A stretch of DNA of 64,000 nucleotides, taken from the NCBI GenBank assembly GCA_021325365.1, contig JAJPHF010000173.1:1-64000 (forward strand). The letters are read 5' to 3'. The notes below the pieces were generated by a model. That model had not been told where the DNA came from and did no database searches. It saw nothing but the letters and a program-made list of their open reading frames with translations. The stretch is from Pseudomonadota bacterium. GTDB lineage: Bacteria > Chloroflexota > UBA6077 > JAJPHF01. The position numbers and the translations under genes are program-made. Below are positions 43,004-52,015 of the stretch, one piece after another; the first letter of the stretch is position 1, and each line of letters starts with the position of its first letter.

Positions 43004-43603
43004 TCAGCCGGTGCGCACACCGTGTCCCGCTGCGGGCCGCAGCCCCGCGGCCGCCACCAGCGGCGCCGGCAGGCGATCGATCGCCCAGGGCACGAGCACT
43101 AGCGCGATGATCGTGGGCACGGCGGCCAGCGCCAGGCTCCCGAGCACGTCGGACAGGTAGTGTACGCCGGCCGCCACCCGCGCCGCCCCGACCAGCACCA
43201 CCACCAACATTAGCCAGACGCCCTCGCGTGGTCGTCGCCACAGCAGTGGTCCGGCTAGCGCGGCGCCGAGCAAGGCGTGATCGCTCGGAAACGACGAGCT
43301 TGCGCTATGGGCGAACAACGGTTGGACCGACAGCGCCACGAACGGGCGCGGACGGTAGACGAGGTGGCCGAGCACCAGCGCCAGCCCCAGCGCGATCACG
43401 AAGGCGACGCACCCGGCCAGCACGGCTTGCCGCAGCAGTGGCTGGTCGCGGCCGGGCCATAGCCAGAGGGCCACGAGCGCCAGCGGCACCAGGTAGATCG
43501 CTGCCTGCGCGCATACCACGACCAGCGGGGCGACCTGCGGATGTGCCGCTAGCCACTGGTTTACCGACAACGCGAGTTGACTATCCATGAATAATTGACT
43601 CAT
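43004..43603 (-). CDS. PAP2-superfamily membrane phosphatase
   Basis: 199 residues, about six membrane helices. The acid-phosphatase motifs are visible: VYRPRPF (loop 1), SSFPSDHALLGA (loop 2) and AARVAAGVHYLSDVLGSL (loop 3). Likely dephosphorylates a polyprenyl pyrophosphate (undecaprenyl-PP phosphatase) or a lipid phosphate at the membrane. The long-chain propeller gene lies upstream on the same strand beyond a terminator. Confidence 0.9.
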   Translation of the reverse strand: MSQLFMDSQLALSVNQWLAAHPQVAPLVVVCAQAAIYLVPLALVALWLWPGRDQPLLRQAVLAGCVAFVIALGLALVLGHLVYRPRPFVALSVQPLFAHSASSSFPSDHALLGAALAGPLLWRRPREGVWLMLVVVLVGAARVAAGVHYLSDVLGSLALAAVPTIIALVLVPWAIDRLPAPLVAAAGLRPAAGHGVRTG

Positions 43604-43635
43604 CCTCCGTGCGCGTTACGCAAGTGCCAACGCGC

Positions 43636-43667
43636 GGACAGCCCCCGGATTGCTCCGGGGGCTGTCC
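43636..43667 (-). terminator. Hairpin terminator of the propeller gene
   Basis: 14-bp perfect stem GGACAGCCCCCGGA (43636-43649) and its complement (43654-43667) around TTGC, 33 nt past the stop of the upstream minus-strand gene. No T-tract. Confidence 0.7.
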
Positions 43668-43699
43668 AGGTTAGGCAAGGAGACGCGGTTCGCCAGGCG

Positions 43700-46123
43700 C
43701 TAGTCCTGGCGGCGGCGCCGCGCCCGCCAGCCGGCCAGCGCACCGAGCGCCGCGAGGCCGCTCAGCAGCAGCGGCAGGCTGTCGGCCTCGGGGATCACCG
43801 GCACCTCCGGGAAAGCTGCACGCTGCGAGATCGCACCCGCAGGAGCCGGCGGCGGTGGAGGCAGCAGCGGCGACGGCGGCGGCGGCAGCAGCACCGGCGG
43901 CGGGGGCGGGAGCAGCGGCAGCGCGGCAGCGGCGGCGGGGGCAACCGCGGCCGCCGGGCCAGGGCCCGTCACGATAGCTGGGCCAACCGCTGGGCCCGCC
44001 GCACCGCCGACGCCCGGGAACACGAGCACCGCCGCGGCGCCCTGGAACGCGTTCCCCACCGTCGTCGCCGTGCAGTTCACCACGCTGCCCGGCGCCGGCG
44101 CGCCGGCCGGCCCGCCCGTGCATGGCACGGCCTCGACGCCAGCCGTGGTGTTGATCACGAAGAACGGCGTCCCGGCGCCCGCCGGCGGAGCGGGCGGAAG
44201 CGTGGCAGTGACCGTCCAGGTCATGCTGCTGGTCTGGATCCCACTCACCTGCAGGCCGTTCGCGTTGCCCGTGCACGGCCCACCGCCCACGTGCGTGCAC
44301 GGTACGCCCTGCTGGCCCGTCACGAACCCAGGCAGCGCCTGCGCCTGCGCGATCGCTTGCTGTGCCGTCAGCGTGGTCGGCGGCACCGTGCCACTGGTGG
44401 TGTTGCCCTTCACGACGACCGCGCCGTTCCGGCTGAGAGTCACCGGGGCCCCGGCCAGCGGCAGGCCCAGTACGGTGCCGTTGCACGTCACGGTGGTGGT
44501 CCCCCCCGTGCTGGCGCAGGGCACGACCTGGTTGCCGACCGTCGTGACGACGAGCAGCTGGATTGTCCCGCCGCCGCTCACGCCGGTCAGAGTGGCTTGC
44601 ACCGTCGTGTTGCCGCCGGAGGGCGTCAAGCCAACAGTGCCGTTGCTACCCAGCGTCGCGTTCGCGGCACCGGTCAGCCCCTGGCTTGCGCTGTTGTCCT
44701 TGAACACCAGGATGCCGATCACTGGGGCGCCCGCCGGCACGTAGATCTGGTTGCGGATCGGGTCGACCCCGGCCGTGTGCGCCCCGTTGCCCGTGCATTC
44801 CACGCCGACGATGCTGGGCGTGCCGCCGGAGATCGTCGCGCCCTGGAAGACACCGAGCACCGGGCGCTGCGCGGGATTCAGCGGGCTAGCCGGACAGGGC
44901 ACGCCCAGGTTCGTGTTCCCGCTGGAGCCGGTGTACCAGCGGAGCGTGTTGTTGTTGAAGTATAGACCGTCCGTGGCGTTCACCTGTGGGAAGCTCGCTA
45001 CCACGGGGATCGGCGCCAGCGGCACTGCTAGCGTGCTTGGCGCGTTCAGGTTGACCACGGCCTGCGGCCCAGGGTTCGAGCCGAGCAAGGCGTGGTTGGT
45101 CAACGGATCGACGTCGATGCCGTTTTCCTGGCTGGGCGTGCTCCAGGCGCTCACGATCTGACCGAACGCCCCCGCGTTCGGGTCGATGCGCAACAAGACC
45201 TGATCGGCCGAACAGTTCTGGTAGATCATGCCGTCCACCGGGTCGAAGCGCGGCTGCTCCATGGTGGTCGGGCAGAACTGCGTTACCGAGATCTGTCCGA
45301 GCAGGGTGTTCGTCACAGCGTCGATTACGGCCAGGAAGAACGCGCCGCCCGTGTTCGCAACGTAGAGGCGGTGGTTGATCGGGTCGTAGGTCAGCTCGTC
45401 GGGCTGCAGCTGGTTGTTGGGCAGGTTGATCCGGGTCAGCATCGGCGCGTTCGTCGGGGAGGCGCCGATGTCGAAGATCTCCACGAAGTTCTGCCCCGCG
45501 TTGCCGCGGCTGGTGACCGCGACCTTGCGGAGGTCCGGCATCACCTCCACGCCGCTGGGGCACTGGAAGCTGGCGCGCTGCACGTTGACGGCGTCGCAGT
45601 CGGGCACCGACAGCTCGCCGATCAGCGTGTTGGTCGTCGTGTCGATGGCCAGCAAGCCAGGACTCGAGTTCCCAACGGTCGGGCCGCCGGGGTTGCGCGC
45701 GGCGACGTAGTTGATGTTGCGGACCGGGTCGAAGCTCTGGATGTCGAAGCTCGGCGCATTCGTGGCAGTCCAGCCCGGCACGTTGATGGTGGTCAGCCGC
45801 TGCAAGCCGGACAGCCCCACCGGCACGTTGGGCGTAGCCTGCCCCAGCACGCTCGCCTGCTCGAAGCCAAAGTGATGGCTCGGCCCGTCGACGGCCGCCA
45901 GTGCGTCGGCGGCCCCTACCACATTACCGCTCGCCAGCAGATCGCCGGGCCTGACCTCGCTGACTGGCACAGCAGCAGCGCCGCTCGATCCGCTCGCGGC
46001 CGCCACGGAGGCCGTCCCCGCGTCAGTCGCAACCGCGGCGCCGGCCGCCCCTGCCGTCGGCGCCGCCATGCTGAGCACGAACATCAGCGACAGCAGATAC
46101 CTGGCACCTATCCGTCGAAGCAT
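43700..46123 (-). CDS. Secreted YVTN-type propeller protein with sorting-type C-terminus
   Basis: 807 residues from ATG 46123 (GGGGAGGGG upstream). Signal peptide ARYLLSLMFVLSMAAPTAGA. Residues about 90-480 have YVTN-like propeller repeats: LLAIDTTTNTLIGELSV, YDPINHRLYVANTGGAFF, VIDAVTNTLLGQISV, VDPIRNQIYVPAGAP. Then Thr/Gly/Val-rich repeats, a poly-proline stretch (LLPPPPPVLLPPPPSPLLPP), and a tail PVIPEADSLPLLLSGLAALG with AGWRARRRRQD: a proline-acid motif, hydrophobic helix and arginine cluster, the layout of PEP-CTERM-type sorting signals. An exosortase gene is not in the window. Surface attachment is inferred. Confidence 0.88.
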   Translation of the reverse strand: MLRRIGARYLLSLMFVLSMAAPTAGAAGAAVATDAGTASVAAASGSSGAAAVPVSEVRPGDLLASGNVVGAADALAAVDGPSHHFGFEQASVLGQATPNVPVGLSGLQRLTTINVPGWTATNAPSFDIQSFDPVRNINYVAARNPGGPTVGNSSPGLLAIDTTTNTLIGELSVPDCDAVNVQRASFQCPSGVEVMPDLRKVAVTSRGNAGQNFVEIFDIGASPTNAPMLTRINLPNNQLQPDELTYDPINHRLYVANTGGAFFLAVIDAVTNTLLGQISVTQFCPTTMEQPRFDPVDGMIYQNCSADQVLLRIDPNAGAFGQIVSAWSTPSQENGIDVDPLTNHALLGSNPGPQAVVNLNAPSTLAVPLAPIPVVASFPQVNATDGLYFNNNTLRWYTGSSGNTNLGVPCPASPLNPAQRPVLGVFQGATISGGTPSIVGVECTGNGAHTAGVDPIRNQIYVPAGAPVIGILVFKDNSASQGLTGAANATLGSNGTVGLTPSGGNTTVQATLTGVSGGGTIQLLVVTTVGNQVVPCASTGGTTTVTCNGTVLGLPLAGAPVTLSRNGAVVVKGNTTSGTVPPTTLTAQQAIAQAQALPGFVTGQQGVPCTHVGGGPCTGNANGLQVSGIQTSSMTWTVTATLPPAPPAGAGTPFFVINTTAGVEAVPCTGGPAGAPAPGSVVNCTATTVGNAFQGAAAVLVFPGVGGAAGPAVGPAIVTGPGPAAAVAPAAAAALPLLPPPPPVLLPPPPSPLLPPPPPAPAGAISQRAAFPEVPVIPEADSLPLLLSGLAALGALAGWRARRRRQD

Positions 46124-46237
46124 ACGCGCCACCCCTCCCCGTAAATGGTGCAGAAATCGCTATGAAGCCACCTTCCGCACTAACGAACGGGCAAGAGGCC
46201 CGGAAGTTACAACCACCCCCCGTCCGTTCAGGCAATC

Positions 46238-46265
46238 TTAAGGAAACATTAAGCAAATCTTAAGC
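46238..46265. promoter_or_regulatory. Three TTAAG direct repeats, 11-bp spaced: OmpR/PhoB-type box
   Basis: TTAAGG at 46238, TTAAGC at 46249 and TTAAGC at 46260: three copies with exactly 11-bp spacing, one turn of DNA, the geometry of PhoB/OmpR response-regulator boxes. It lies in the divergent spacer about 115 bp upstream of the propeller gene start and 90-155 bp upstream of the HD gene. An OmpR-family regulator is encoded at 51311. Confidence 0.65.
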
Positions 46266-46373
46266 ATCGCCGCTGCGGGGCCGGCGCCGCTGTTCGCTCG
46301 TGGCCCAGATGACCGCCCGTCGGCCGCCCTTGGCGCCGGGCGACAGCCTGCGCGATGATACTGTCGGCAGCTA

Positions 46374-46397
46374 TCGGTACAGCTATGGCTGTACCGA
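46374..46397. promoter_or_regulatory. 10-bp inverted repeat over the candidate start of the HD gene
   Basis: TCGGTACAGC (46374-46383) and its complement (46388-46397) flank TATG, so one candidate ATG (46385) lies in the spacer. A longer arm, CTGTCGG (46361-46367) and CCGACAG (46394-46400), nests with it. It could be an operator or a hairpin occluding the start. Confidence 0.45.
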
Positions 46398-47995
46398 CAG
46401 AGACTCACCGGGGGCGGCACGTGGCGCGGCTCGAGTCCGAGCGCACCAATGGCGGAGCGCCAACGCCGGCGCGGCAGCGCTCCTCTCTGCCCGATCAAGT
46501 AGGGCAGTTCGCCGAGGATGTGATGCGCGGCTACGAGGGGGCGCCGCCGCGCCGCGCCAAGTACCTGCGCGACGCCCTCCACGGCTCCATCGTCGTCGAG
46601 CCCCACGAGGTACCGTTCGTCGACGCGCCGCTGTTTCAGCGTCTGCGCGGCATCCTGCAGACCGGGCCCGTATACCTTACCTATCCCTCCGCGCGCCACG
46701 CGCGCTTCGAGCACGCGCTAGGCGTGCTCCACCTCGCGGGCCGCATGGTCGCGCGGCTGGCCGAGCTAGCGTGTCCCGCCCTGCCGGTCGAGCACCGCCG
46801 CGCCGTCCGCCTGGCCGGCCTGCTCCACGACGTCGGACACGGCGTGTTCTCGCACTCCAGCGAGAAGGTGATGGTCGCCACGCCCCTGCTCGCCGGCCAG
46901 CTCGATCCCGCCCTGCCGGGGCACCAGCCACACGAGAAGGTGGGCGCGCTGTTGCTGCAGAGCGCACCCATGCGCCGCCTGTTCGAGCAGGCCGACGTGG
47001 ACGCCGACGCCGTGGTCGCGCTGATCACCGGCGACTCGGCGGCGCTCCGGGCGCGGGGCCTCCCCCCGTACCTGGCCGGCGTCATCAGCGGGCCGATCGA
47101 CGCCGACAAGCTCGACTACTTCGCTCGGGATTCGCTGTTCTCCGGCGTGCCCGCCATCCTCGACTACGACCGCCTGCTGCAAAGCCTGGTGGTCGGCGCG
47201 CCCGGCATTCAGCTCTCCATGGCCGGCGCCGGCGAGCTGGAGAAGCTGCTGTTCAACCGCATCACGATGTACCAGGCGCTCTACAACCACCACAAGGTGC
47301 AGACCGCCGACTGCATGATCCAGGGCGCCGTGGAGGCGATCGTCGGCCCCGCCTTCGGCGCGGCCCCCGCCAGTGACGGCTTGCTCGCGGTGGTGGCCGA
47401 CAGTCCCGACGGCAGCGCGCGCACGCTCGACTTTCGGCGCGTCATCGACTTCCTGCGCCTGAGCGATGAGGCGCTGCTGCACGCGCCCAGCCACGATCCC
47501 TACGTCAACGACGTGCTGCACCGCCTGCGCACGCGGCGCCTGCTCCAGCGCGCGTTCGTGCTCCAGCGCGACACGGTGGCGGCCATCGACGACGATGCCT
47601 ACCTGGACTTTGCCGAGGGCGTGCGCCGCTGCGCCGACCTGGTGCGGCAGCGCATCTTCGAGCGTGTGCGCGAGAGCGTCCCCACTCTGCACCCGGGCGA
47701 CGTCTGGGTGCGTCCCTCGGTGGTCCCGCGCGTGAGCGACACCGACGTCATCGCCACCACGCCCGGCGACGCGACGCACCATCCGACCATCTTCTCGGGC
47801 TGGAACCCGGACCTGGCCGACCGGCGCGTCACCAATCCGGTGCAGCGGAACTACCTGCTCTACAAGGCGCCGATCTACGTCTTTGCCCCGCCGGCCCACC
47901 TCGCCGTCGTCGAACGCGCCGCCACCACCGTCCTGCGCGAGCAGTTCGACCGCCTGCTCCCCCGCGTCACCTTCGTCCCCCGCCCGCGTCCCTGA
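46385..47995 (+). CDS. HD-superfamily phosphohydrolase (dNTPase/SAMHD1-like)
   Basis: 536 residues from ATG 46385; starts at 46355 (ATG) and 46421 (GTG) are also in frame, and none has a strong ribosome binding site. The HD motif is seen as H in RHARFEHALGVLHLAG, then LLHDVGHGVFSHSSE, and D in GPIDADKLDYFARDSLF. This layout (HD core, then LLFNRITMYQALYNHHKVQ) matches dGTP triphosphohydrolase- and SAMHD1-like or YwfO-type proteins. It hydrolyses a nucleotide, probably dNTP; the exact substrate is unknown. The N-terminal ~35 residues are disordered. Confidence 0.9.
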   Translation: MAVPTETHRGRHVARLESERTNGGAPTPARQRSSLPDQVGQFAEDVMRGYEGAPPRRAKYLRDALHGSIVVEPHEVPFVDAPLFQRLRGILQTGPVYLTYPSARHARFEHALGVLHLAGRMVARLAELACPALPVEHRRAVRLAGLLHDVGHGVFSHSSEKVMVATPLLAGQLDPALPGHQPHEKVGALLLQSAPMRRLFEQADVDADAVVALITGDSAALRARGLPPYLAGVISGPIDADKLDYFARDSLFSGVPAILDYDRLLQSLVVGAPGIQLSMAGAGELEKLLFNRITMYQALYNHHKVQTADCMIQGAVEAIVGPAFGAAPASDGLLAVVADSPDGSARTLDFRRVIDFLRLSDEALLHAPSHDPYVNDVLHRLRTRRLLQRAFVLQRDTVAAIDDDAYLDFAEGVRRCADLVRQRIFERVRESVPTLHPGDVWVRPSVVPRVSDTDVIATTPGDATHHPTIFSGWNPDLADRRVTNPVQRNYLLYKAPIYVFAPPAHLAVVERAATTVLREQFDRLLPRVTFVPRPRP

Positions 47996-48005
47996 CCAGC
48001 TTCGG

Positions 48006-49145
48006 CTACGGGATCAACGCGTCGTAGATCAGCGACTCGACGTCCAGGCTCTTCGCCCGCGGGTCCTGGTCGTACTCGATGACCGCGCGCACCGCGTCGC
48101 GGGACACCGTCGGCCGGGCCGGGTAAACGTCCTTGAACGCCTCGTACGACTCGCGTAGCTCCTCGGGGTCCTCGACCGCGGTGTAATTCGCGATCGCCTT
48201 GATCGCCACGTCGCTATTCGTGCGCGTGGTCTCGATGCCCCGCACGTAGGCGCGCAGGAAGCGGCGGCCCACGTCCTGATTGCTCTCGATCCACGCGCGG
48301 CTGGCCACCTGCGCCGCGTGCTCAAAGGCGAGCTTCAAGTCGGCGAGCGCCACCAGCCGCGTGTAGCCCGCCTTCCGAGCGTTGAGCGTCGTCGGCGCCG
48401 AGAGGATCGCCGAGGTGATGAGGTTGTTCTGCAGCGCGGCGAGCAGCCCCGGCATGCTGCCGACGTAGTTCACTTGCAGGTCCTGGCCAATCGTTAGCCC
48501 GACCCGCTTGGCGTAGGCTTGCGCGGCAAAGTCGGTCGTGGCGCCGGCCTGGGTCACCCCGATACTGCCCCCCTTGAGTCCCGCGGCGTCGTGGACGTTC
48601 GGCTGGGCGTACACGTCGAACACGAAGTAGGGCACGAGATCGGCCACGTAGACCAGGTCCGCGCCGCCCAGCCGCGCGTCGATCACCTGCGGGCCGGTCG
48701 ACTCGATCTGGAAGTCGCCGGCGATGAGCGCCTGCGCGCCCGGCGCCGGCTGCACCGAGGTCAGCGTCACCTCCAGCCCTTCCTCGCGGAAGTACCCCTC
48801 CTCCTGCGCGACCCAGTTGGGCGTGAATGCCGCGCTCGGGCCAGTGTAGGCGTAGGCCACGGTGGCAGGCTGCGGCGCCGCGGTCGGCGCGCTTGCCCCA
48901 GCCGCCCCCCCGGGCGCTGCCGAGCCCGCCGTCCCGGCCCCCGGCCCGCTCGTCGGGCTGCCGCCGGACGGTGTGGCCGCGGGCGTGCCGCCGCTGCAGG
49001 CGACGAGCAGGGCCGCGAGCCCGATCAGGACGCTCCACCGCCACCGCGCCCGCCTCACCTGCCGCGTCAAGGCGACCGAAAGCGGGGCGATCCCGGGCGC
49101 CGCGTGGCGCCCCGTGCGCGGGACGGGCGGGTTGGGCTGACGCAC
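48006..49145 (-). CDS. NMT1/SsuA-type solute-binding lipoprotein (orphan)
   Basis: 379 residues, GTG start after GAGGAGGAC. Signal with lipobox WSVLIGLAALLVAC, then a Gly/Pro/Ala-rich linker. Mature domain: TPNWVAQEEGYFREEGLEV, GADLVYVADLVPYFVFDVYA, VGSMPGLLAALQNNLITSAI, and a C-terminal helical part, as in taurine/nitrate/pyrimidine-precursor binding proteins. No permease or ATPase is adjacent. The gene is divergent from the amidohydrolase gene, 168 bp apart. Ligand unknown. Confidence 0.9.
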   Translation of the reverse strand: MRQPNPPVPRTGRHAAPGIAPLSVALTRQVRRARWRWSVLIGLAALLVACSGGTPAATPSGGSPTSGPGAGTAGSAAPGGAAGASAPTAAPQPATVAYAYTGPSAAFTPNWVAQEEGYFREEGLEVTLTSVQPAPGAQALIAGDFQIESTGPQVIDARLGGADLVYVADLVPYFVFDVYAQPNVHDAAGLKGGSIGVTQAGATTDFAAQAYAKRVGLTIGQDLQVNYVGSMPGLLAALQNNLITSAILSAPTTLNARKAGYTRLVALADLKLAFEHAAQVASRAWIESNQDVGRRFLRAYVRGIETTRTNSDVAIKAIANYTAVEDPEELRESYEAFKDVYPARPTVSRDAVRAVIEYDQDPRAKSLDVESLIYDALIP

Positions 49146-49313
49146 GATGGGTCCTCCTCGAACGGTTCGCGCGCTGGGCTGACGTGCCAGGATACCACTC
49201 GCGCGCCTCGCAGCCGCCGTGCCACATGCCGCCGCTCCCGACCGGCCGCATCCCGTACACTATCTCCGTGGGCCGCCCACCTCAGCGGCCGGCACGCGAG
49301 CGGGAGGTGCGAC

Positions 49314-50558
49314 GTGTACGACCTGGTCATCCGCGGCGGTCGGCTGTTCGATCCCGGCATCGCGCTCGACGCGACAGGCGACCTCGCCATCGCCAACGGC
49401 AAGATCGTCGCGCTCGGCCCGGGCCTGGCCGGCGAGGCGCGCGAAACGATCTCCGCCGAGGGCCTCTGGGTGCTGCCGGGCCTCATCGACTTGCACGTCC
49501 ACGCCTTCGAGTACGCGACCGACTACGGCGTGCCGCCCGACGCCGTGGGCGTGCGCTCGGGCGTGACGACCATCGTAGACCAGGGCAGCGCCGGGCCGCT
49601 CAACCTACCGGCCTTCCGCAAGTTCATCGCCGAGCCGGCCGCGACCGAAACGCTGCTCTTCCTTAACATCAGCGCCGTGGGAACCGCCAAGGGCAGCATG
49701 CTGCCGGCCCTCCACGGCCCCGACTCAGTCGAGCTGGACGCAACGATTGCCGCCATTGCGGACAACCGCGATCTCGTGCGAGGCATCAAGACGCACGCCG
49801 AGATGGGCGGCCTGGCTCGCTGGGGCACCGCGGTGCTGGCCCTTGCCCGCCAGGCCGCCGACGCCACCGGCGTCCCGCTCTACGTCCACACCGGCCAGCT
49901 GATCGACCCCGGCGACCACCCGCTCCCCCCGCCGGACACGGTGCTGCCGCGCGCGCTGCCCCTGCTGCGCGGCGGCGACGTGCTCGCCCACTGCTTCACT
50001 AAGGAGGCGGGCGGCGTGGTGAGCGGCGACGGCGCCGTGCAGCCTGCCGTCTTCGCCGCTCTCGCCCGCGGCGTGCAGCTCGACGTGGCGCACGGCGCCC
50101 ACTTCAGTTTCGCCGCCGCGGAAGCGGCCCTCGCCGCCGGCGTGCGGCCCGACCTCGTCAGCAGCGACGTGCATGCCGACTTCAGCCGGCCCCACAGCCG
50201 CACCGCGTATTACGGCCTCACGCAGACGATGTCCAAGCTGCTCGCGCTAGGGCTCAGCCTAGCGGACGTGGTGGCGATGGCCACCAGCCGGCCGGCTGCG
50301 GTACTCGGCGAGGCGGGCCGGCTGGGCAGCCTGGACGTCGGCCACCAGGCCGACGTGACGGTCGTCGCGCTGGAGGAGGGCGACCACGTCTTCCGCGACA
50401 TGGCCGGCCAGACTCGGGTGGGGCGCCTCCGGTTGGTGCCCCGCCTCGCGGTCAAGCGGGGACGCATCCATCTCGCGGGCGAGCCGGCCGCGATCTTCGT
50501 CGCGCCCACCGACGCCGCTCAGCGGTCGCCCGGCGCCGATGACAGGAAGCCGCGCTAG
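49314..50558 (+). CDS. Amidohydrolase/deacetylase-family metallohydrolase
   Basis: 414 residues from GTG 49314 after GGGAGG (49302-49307); the frame opens upstream but only in Arg-rich sequence. Amidohydrolase-superfamily signs: YDLVIRGGRLFDPGIALDAT, HxH metal site GLIDLHVHAFEYATDYG, metal-bridging Lys in VRGIKTHAEMGG, and the catalytic Asp in SSDVHADFSRP. This resembles deacetylase/dihydroorotase-like enzymes acting on cyclic amides or N-acyl groups. Probably acts on the ligand of the divergent binding protein; inference only. Confidence 0.92.
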   Translation: MYDLVIRGGRLFDPGIALDATGDLAIANGKIVALGPGLAGEARETISAEGLWVLPGLIDLHVHAFEYATDYGVPPDAVGVRSGVTTIVDQGSAGPLNLPAFRKFIAEPAATETLLFLNISAVGTAKGSMLPALHGPDSVELDATIAAIADNRDLVRGIKTHAEMGGLARWGTAVLALARQAADATGVPLYVHTGQLIDPGDHPLPPPDTVLPRALPLLRGGDVLAHCFTKEAGGVVSGDGAVQPAVFAALARGVQLDVAHGAHFSFAAAEAALAAGVRPDLVSSDVHADFSRPHSRTAYYGLTQTMSKLLALGLSLADVVAMATSRPAAVLGEAGRLGSLDVGHQADVTVVALEEGDHVFRDMAGQTRVGRLRLVPRLAVKRGRIHLAGEPAAIFVAPTDAAQRSPGADDRKPR

Positions 50559-51145
50559 CGCGCCGCCACGGGGGGATAGCGCTTGACGGTGCAGTGGGAG
50601 TGATCGGGGTCGTTCAAGCAGATGCTGAGCTGGTTGACGTTGTTGGCCGGGTCGCGCGTGTACACGCCGACCCACGCCGGATACACCTCCCGCCACTCCG
50701 GCGGGTCGCCCTCGTCCTCGTTCTTCGCGTAGATCCCCGCCGCGATCAGCTCACGGCGCCGGCGCGCGGCGGCGGCGTCGGTGAACACGTTCATCCGCAG
50801 CAGGCCCGGGGGCGAATCGGCGGCCAGCGCGGTCACCAGCGCCTCGATCCGCTGCGGCGTGGCGTCCGCGGGCGCGATCACGAAATCGCGGCCCAGCTCG
50901 GCGTTGCGTTCACCGACCGTCAGCTCCTGGTAGCTGGGCGCGCCCCCGGCCGCGTCGTCGCGGCCCAGCAGGCCGTTCAGCCCCCGCAGGCCACCCGTCA
51001 CCAGGAGCGCAATCGCGACGAGCGCCACCGCCCATACGGCCAGCAGCACCAGCCCAAAGGGCAGCCGCTCCCACCGCGCGACCTCGCGGGCCTGCCACTC
51101 GCCCTTGGCCTCCGCGATACTCGGTCCGCTACGGCTGGTGCTCAT
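50555..51145 (-). CDS. Membrane-anchored hypothetical protein
   Basis: 196 residues from ATG 51145 with GGAGAGCAGG upstream. One membrane helix, FGLVLLAVWAVALVAIALLV, follows an acidic Ser-rich tail; the C-terminal domain is outside (ADSPPGLLRMNVFTDAAAAR, EWREVYPAWVGVYTRDP, NQLSICLNDPDHSHCTVKRY). It converges on the amidohydrolase gene with a 4-nt overlap. No family was recognised. Confidence 0.75.
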   Translation of the reverse strand: MSTSRSGPSIAEAKGEWQAREVARWERLPFGLVLLAVWAVALVAIALLVTGGLRGLNGLLGRDDAAGGAPSYQELTVGERNAELGRDFVIAPADATPQRIEALVTALAADSPPGLLRMNVFTDAAAARRRRELIAAGIYAKNEDEGDPPEWREVYPAWVGVYTRDPANNVNQLSICLNDPDHSHCTVKRYPPVAAR

Positions 51146-51310
51146 CGCCTGCTCTCCGTATATGCGCCCTTCCAAGCATAACTTTTGGTCTTGCGCGCTA
51201 CTTGAAGAGCCGATGAAGGCCGGCTTAAGCTTAGCTGAAAACGTCGAGCTGGGACGCCCCCAGGGCAGGCGCCCCACCGGGGCAGCGCGCTGGCTGTCGG
51301 AGCACGCCGT

Positions 51311-52015
51311 ATGCTCGCCGATCCTGCCGTAGTCCTGCTGGTCGACGACGACCCGCTCATCGTGCGCTCGGTCTCTTACCTGCTGCGGCAAGAAGGCTAC
51401 CGCGTCGTGCCCGCGGCCAGCGGGGCCGAAGCAATGGCCGCCGTGCGCGAGGCGCCGCCCGACGTGGTCCTGCTCGACGTCGCGCTCCCCGATCTCAGCG
51501 GCGTGGAGGTCTGTCGCCGCCTCCGCCAGGAGACAGGGGTGCCCATCATCATCCTCAGCGCCCGCCGGGGCGAAGCCGACAAGATCGTTGGGCTAGACGC
51601 CGGCGCCGACGACTACCTCACCAAGCCCATTGGCGCGGGCGAGCTGGCGGCGCGCGTGCGGGCGGCGCTCCGGCGTGGCCGCGCGGCGGGCGGCGCGCCG
51701 GCCAGCGACCGCCTGACGGTCGGCGAGGTCGTGGTGGACAGCGCGGCCCACCGCGTCTACGTCCGCGGCCAGGAGGTGGCGCTGTCCCCGCGCGAGTTCG
51801 CGCTCCTGCACCTGCTCGTCAGCCACGCGGGGCGCACGCTAGAGCGCCAGTTCATCTTCGAGCGCGTCTGGGGCCAGCACTTCTTCGGCGACCAGAGCGC
51901 GCTCGACGTGTACGTGCGCCAGCTGCGGCGCAAGATCGAAAGCGACCCGAGCCGCCCCGTGCTCATCGAGACGGTACGTGGCGTGGGCTACCGCTTCGCC
52001 GACGTGGCGCCGTGA
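51311..52015 (+). CDS. OmpR/PhoB-family response regulator
   Basis: 234 residues. Receiver domain: acidic pocket VVLLVDDDPLIVRS, phosphoacceptor Asp56 in DVVLLDVALPDLSG, and Lys105 in DYLTKPIG. The C-terminal winged-helix trans_reg_C domain starts at about 140 (HRVYVRGQEVALSPREFALL, ALDVYVRQLRRKIESDPSRP, TVRGVGYRF). Partner of the histidine kinase that starts within its stop codon. Its binding box would be expected to be direct repeats about 11 bp apart, as at 46238-46265. Confidence 0.96.
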   Translation: MLADPAVVLLVDDDPLIVRSVSYLLRQEGYRVVPAASGAEAMAAVREAPPDVVLLDVALPDLSGVEVCRRLRQETGVPIIILSARRGEADKIVGLDAGADDYLTKPIGAGELAARVRAALRRGRAAGGAPASDRLTVGEVVVDSAAHRVYVRGQEVALSPREFALLHLLVSHAGRTLERQFIFERVWGQHFFGDQSALDVYVRQLRRKIESDPSRPVLIETVRGVGYRFADVAP

